A stretch of 64,000 nucleotides of DNA from Aerococcus sp. UBA6277 (GTDB taxonomy: Bacteria > Bacillota > Bacilli > Lactobacillales > Aerococcaceae), in the NCBI RefSeq assembly GCF_002440555.1, contig NZ_DJUR01000036.1, positions 1 through 64,000 on the forward strand, in the 5' to 3' direction. Below, piece by piece: positions 61,103 through 64,000 of this stretch; the stretch's first letter is position 1, and the number at the start of each line of letters is the position of its first letter. The position numbers and the translations under genes were made by a program. The notes beneath the pieces are model-generated. The model made no database searches, was not told the origin of the DNA, and was given only the letters and a program-made list of their open reading frames with translations.

Positions 61103-61595
61103 TAAAGTACAAAAAATGACGATCTTAGCCATGATGATAGCCATGGATGTTGTCCTTTCACCACTATTTCGGGTGGAAGGGATTGCCCCAATGTCTAGTG
61201 TCATGAATGTGATTGCTGCTGTGTTGATGGGTCCTATATACGGGACAGTGATGGCACTCGCATGTGGGATTCTCCGGATGATCTTGTTTGGGATTCCACC
61301 GCTAGCACTTACTGGTGCCGTATTTGGGGCCTTTCTGGCTGGTGTGGGTTATAAATGGATGAATACATATCTTGGTGCCATAATAGGCGAATTTATTGGA
61401 ACAGGCTTGATTGGGTCCTTACTCTCTTACCCAATCATGGTCTGGTTTACAGGGTCTGCCCAAGGTATGTATTGGTTTGTCTATACACCGAGGTTTATCA
61501 TTGGGGCATTATCAGGGTCATTAATTGCCTACCTAGTCCTGGTCAGAATAGACAAAGTGCCTTATATTCAACGGGTCAAGAAAATATTTGGCTAA
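61089..61595 (+). CDS. thiW: ECF transporter S component ThiW (thiazole precursor)
   Basis: Membrane subunit expected to bind hydroxyethylthiazole. GGAGGG precedes two adjacent ATGs (61089, 61092); 168 residues. Six hydrophobic segments and the family pattern RVEGIAPMSSVMNVIAAV and PRFIIGALSG are present. Being in the ykoEDC-tenA operon under a TPP riboswitch, it may share the YkoD/YkoC energising module with YkoE. Confidence 0.9.
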   Translation: MMTNNKVQKMTILAMMIAMDVVLSPLFRVEGIAPMSSVMNVIAAVLMGPIYGTVMALACGILRMILFGIPPLALTGAVFGAFLAGVGYKWMNTYLGAIIGEFIGTGLIGSLLSYPIMVWFTGSAQGMYWFVYTPRFIIGALSGSLIAYLVLVRIDKVPYIQRVKKIFG

Positions 61596-61610
61596 TAAGT
61601 TGAAGGCACA

Positions 61611-61643
61611 AAAAACTACCTTTTGCGAGGTAGTTTTTTTTCT
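61611..61643 (+). terminator. Terminator of the thiamine operon
   Basis: AACTACCT and AGGTAGTT pair around TTTGCG, with eight T's after it. Confidence 0.92.
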
Positions 61644-61657
61644 ATAAACAGTGTTAT

Positions 61658-61694
61658 CAAAAAAAGCGCTACACCTATTCAGGTGCAACGCTTG
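61658..61694 (-). terminator. Terminator of the DJ-1/PfpI gene
   Basis: AAGCGTTGCACCT and AGGTGTAGCGCTT pair around GAAT, followed by TTTTTT on the minus strand. Confidence 0.9.
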
Positions 61695-61712
61695 CTTTCG
61701 GCTAATTATCAT

Positions 61713-62228
61713 TTATTTCAATGCATCGACAATAGCTTGATCAAATGCAGGTAAGTCTTCAGGCGTACGACTTGAAATTAATTTACCAGCTTCATCGATT
61801 ACAACTTCTTTATCATAGAAATTTGCACCAGCATTTTTTACATCAATTGCCACTTGTTTGACTGCGGTAATGTCTTTACCTTTTAAGGTTTCGGCATTGA
61901 CCAATAATTGAGGACCATGGCAGATGGTGAAAATCCATTTATTATCATTATCGAAATGACGCACAAAGTCTAACATACGCTCATCTGCGCGTAATTGGTC
62001 AGGAGAGTAACCACCTGGAATGAACAATGCATCAAATTCTTCAGCTTTCACTTCATCAATAGCCTTTTCAATGGTTACTTCCGTTCCATCTTTTACACCT
62101 TGAACAGTTTCCCCAGCCTTAACACCAATAGTTACTACATCATGTCCTGCTGCTTCTAAGGCTTTCTTTGGTTGAGTATATTCAGAGTCTTCAAATAAGT
62201 TTGCTAATACAGTTGCAATTTTTGCCAT
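61713..62228 (-). CDS. DJ-1/PfpI family protein
   Basis: A 171-residue cytosolic glutamine-amidotransferase-fold protein. The nucleophile elbow is TICHGPQLL with Cys103 and His104; FIPGGYSPDQLR and ISSRTPEDLPAF are typical of the PfpI branch. Members act as glyoxalase/deglycase-like or stress chaperone-like proteins, and the exact role here is open. RBS AAGGAGG precedes the ATG; a single-gene unit. Confidence 0.9.
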   Translation of the reverse strand: MAKIATVLANLFEDSEYTQPKKALEAAGHDVVTIGVKAGETVQGVKDGTEVTIEKAIDEVKAEEFDALFIPGGYSPDQLRADERMLDFVRHFDNDNKWIFTICHGPQLLVNAETLKGKDITAVKQVAIDVKNAGANFYDKEVVIDEAGKLISSRTPEDLPAFDQAIVDALK

Positions 62229-62508
62229 AATTTATAGCCTCCTTAAGCTTTGATACTTATATCATAAAGGATATATCCATAGCATGCAAAGGATATGCAT
62301 TATATGATATTTAACTGATCAATATTAAAGAACAATTTCCATTATATTGGTTAACAAGCTAATATTGGCATGTTAACCATATATTCTAAGGTAAGTTCAT
62401 ATATTATTTCATTAGTTTTTACCGCGCCACAACTTCCGTGGCTATTAGAATTTATATGGAAGTGATTTAACAAAGTAAAAAAAGCTCAAGTGGTAATAAT
62501 TATAATGA
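62229..62508. other. AT-rich gap between two minus-strand genes
   Basis: About 280 bp with no recognised gene or regulatory motif apart from presumed promoter sequence for the PfpI-type gene. Confidence 0.5.
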
Positions 62509-63153
62509 TCAATTCTTTTGGAGTGTTGCCCACTTATCTTGAATTTTTTTCGCAACGATTTCTTGGTCCTTATTTGTTAAAATGTCAAATTTGCTAACAT
62601 CAATGGCCATTTTAGCTGAATGGTCATAGTTTGCGTACCATTCATCGTATAAGGTGTGTAGTTGCTTATAGTAGGCTAGTAAATCTGGTCGCCCTTCTAT
62701 TTGTTCGTATGGACGACCACGATGCTTGATTTTCTCAAGGACTAAATCGAAAGGTGCATGTAAGTAAACAAGTAATTCCGGTGATTGATTGGTTGATTCT
62801 GAAATTATACGAACATCGTCCATCATATTGGCCAATAAGTCTTGGTACAATTGCCATTCTACATCTGATATATTGCCGTTAATATTATTTACCTGAGTGA
62901 ATAGAGCATCTTCATAAATTGACCGATCTAATATTGCACGGTCAAATTTCATCCCGCATTTAATACTTTTAACGCGTTGGTTTAAAAAGTAAATTTGCAG
63001 TGAAAAAGCATATTTCGCTGGTTCGCTGTAGTATGCATCCAAAATTGGATTTTCTGATACTTCTTCAAAAAGTGGTTCTGCTTGAAACATTTTTGCCATA
63101 TGGTGGGTATAAGTAGTCTTACCAACACCGATCATGCCTGCCATGGTAATCAT
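62509..63153 (-). CDS. Deoxynucleoside kinase (deoxyadenosine/deoxyguanosine type)
   Basis: Phosphorylates purine or pyrimidine deoxynucleosides for dNTP salvage. The start at 63153 follows GAAGGAG (the ATG six codons earlier lies inside the RBS region), giving 214 residues. It has the P-loop GMIGVGKTT, the LFEEVSENPIL segment (with the conserved Glu), DRSIYEDALF (DRS motif) and the lid region RGRPYEQ. It lies near a DJ-1-type gene with no operon link. Confidence 0.93.
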   Translation of the reverse strand: MITMAGMIGVGKTTYTHHMAKMFQAEPLFEEVSENPILDAYYSEPAKYAFSLQIYFLNQRVKSIKCGMKFDRAILDRSIYEDALFTQVNNINGNISDVEWQLYQDLLANMMDDVRIISESTNQSPELLVYLHAPFDLVLEKIKHRGRPYEQIEGRPDLLAYYKQLHTLYDEWYANYDHSAKMAIDVSKFDILTNKDQEIVAKKIQDKWATLQKN

Positions 63154-63322
63154 ATTTAATTGCTCCTTCATCTAATTAGTCGGGGCAATTATAGCATAAA
63201 TTTGGTCTGGCTTGGATTAGAAGACAGGTTGAAATAGGATACATTTACATGGAAAGTGGCATCTTTATTTGTTGATGACCTATGGTACAATAGCCGTGGA
63301 TTATGAGAAAGGGTGGGTCAAA

Positions 63323-64000
63323 ATGGTAGATTTAAATAAGAAAATTTTAGAAACGGCGCTGTTAGCTGGGCAAATAATGACAGAAAGTAATGCAGAGTCA
63401 TACCGTGTTGAAGATACGATGAACCGTATATTAACAACATCAAATGCCGCATATGCAGTGGCAATCTCTCTTTCAACAGGTCTTTATATGACCCTTGATG
63501 ACCCATCTTTTGGAGGTTCTGGGTTTACTGGTATTAAGAGAATTACACGCCGTTCTAACAATTTAAATAAAATTACCCAAGTAAATCATATTTCACGTGA
63601 ATTAACTTCAGGTAATATTTCAATTGACGAAGCTTATGAGCGGTTACAGGTTATTCGGTTCCAGAAGCCCCAATATTCAAAATTACAAGTATCAATCGGG
63701 GTAGTGGGTTTAGCTGCAGCCTTCTGTTTCCTTTTTGGGGGAGGTATTAACGAGTTGATCTTGTCTTCAATTAATGGTTTAATTTTAGCCTTATTATACC
63801 GTCTAGTGGATAAATACTATATTAGTGAAGGTTTTTCAAATATTATTCAAGCGCTTGTTGTAACAGTAGCTGCTTATTTAATGCAAGCCTATGTATTATC
63901 GAATACAGATATCAATATTGTCATTATTTCTACATTGATGCCAATGGTTCCTGGAACGGCTATTACGAACTCCTTACGTGATATTTTTCACGAAGACTAC
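63323..64000 (+). CDS. Threonine/serine exporter family protein, N-terminal part (ThrE/DUF1212)
   Basis: The gene runs off the window end. The 226 codons seen begin MVDLNKKILETALLAGQIM and include TESNAESYRVEDTMNRI, the signature of the ThrE-type N-terminal domain, then membrane helices from about residue 130 (SIGVVGLAAAFCFLFGGG) and LMPMVPGTAITNSLRDI. The family exports amino acids or is of unknown substrate. RBS AAAGGGTGG precedes the ATG. Confidence 0.85.
   Translation, partial: MVDLNKKILETALLAGQIMTESNAESYRVEDTMNRILTTSNAAYAVAISLSTGLYMTLDDPSFGGSGFTGIKRITRRSNNLNKITQVNHISRELTSGNISIDEAYERLQVIRFQKPQYSKLQVSIGVVGLAAAFCFLFGGGINELILSSINGLILALLYRLVDKYYISEGFSNIIQALVVTVAAYLMQAYVLSNTDINIVIISTLMPMVPGTAITNSLRDIFHEDY

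Overview
The window looks like the replication-origin region of a low-GC Gram-positive bacterium of the order Lactobacillales. The gene order rpmH-rnpA-yidC-jag on one side and dnaA-dnaN-yaaA-recF-gyrB-gyrA-rpsF-ssb-rpsR on the other is the classic Firmicutes oriC layout. Aerococcus or a close Aerococcaceae relative is my best guess from protein character and neighbourhood (DUF1129 next to ychF, DUF951 next to parB, no sporulation genes), but the genus is not proven from sequence alone.

Layout. 0.3-8 kb (minus strand): msrA, serS behind a T-box riboswitch, a two-component system coupled to a D-Ala-D-Ala carboxypeptidase, and guaB. 8.4-12 kb (minus): two unusual monothiol DsbA-like proteins, a DUF1129 membrane protein and ychF. 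12.1-18.7 kb (minus): DUF951, parB, parA, rsmG, mnmG, mnmE. 19-22.3 kb: a GerMN lipoprotein, a multi-helix mechanosensitive-channel-like protein and a decayed 6-phosphogluconate dehydrogenase fragment. 22.6-24.3 kb (plus): adenine deaminase. 24.4-26.9 kb (minus): jag, yidC, rnpA, rpmH. 27.2-29.2 kb: bipartite oriC, with DnaA boxes on both sides of dnaA and an AT-rich unwinding element before dnaN. 29.2-38.2 kb (plus): dnaN to rpsR. 38.2-47.1 kb (minus): a VOC protein, an iron-type dehydrogenase, ilvE behind a leader-peptide attenuator, and an oligopeptide ABC transporter. 47.1-50.3 kb: a 3.1-kb AT-rich stretch without convincing genes that carries three consensus DnaA boxes and five parS sites. 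50.3-55.6 kb (plus): gdpP, rplI, dnaB, purA. 55.8-57.2 kb: a copper locus (copZ plus an internally deleted copA). 57.3 kb: tRNA-Lys. 57.6-61.6 kb (plus): TPP riboswitch and a thiamine-precursor uptake operon (ykoEDC, tenA, thiW). 61.7-64 kb: a DJ-1/PfpI protein, a deoxynucleoside kinase and the start of a ThrE-type exporter.

How the parts work together. DnaA, DnaN, DnaB, gyrase and SSB form the replication core around oriC. ParA and ParB from 12.4-14.1 kb should act on the parS sites clustered at 48.5-50.2 kb, so the 3.1-kb non-coding block may be the centromere-like segregation locus, and its consensus DnaA boxes suggest a link to initiation control. Regulatory RNAs are prominent: a serine T-box, a TPP riboswitch and a Val/Ile-rich leader peptide with alternative hairpins before ilvE. 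guaB and ade each have a PurBox-like element 69-70 bp upstream of the -10 hexamer, which suggests a shared PurR-type activator. Genes left of oriC mostly read leftward and genes right of it mostly read rightward, i.e. with replication, except the 38-47 kb block and ade.
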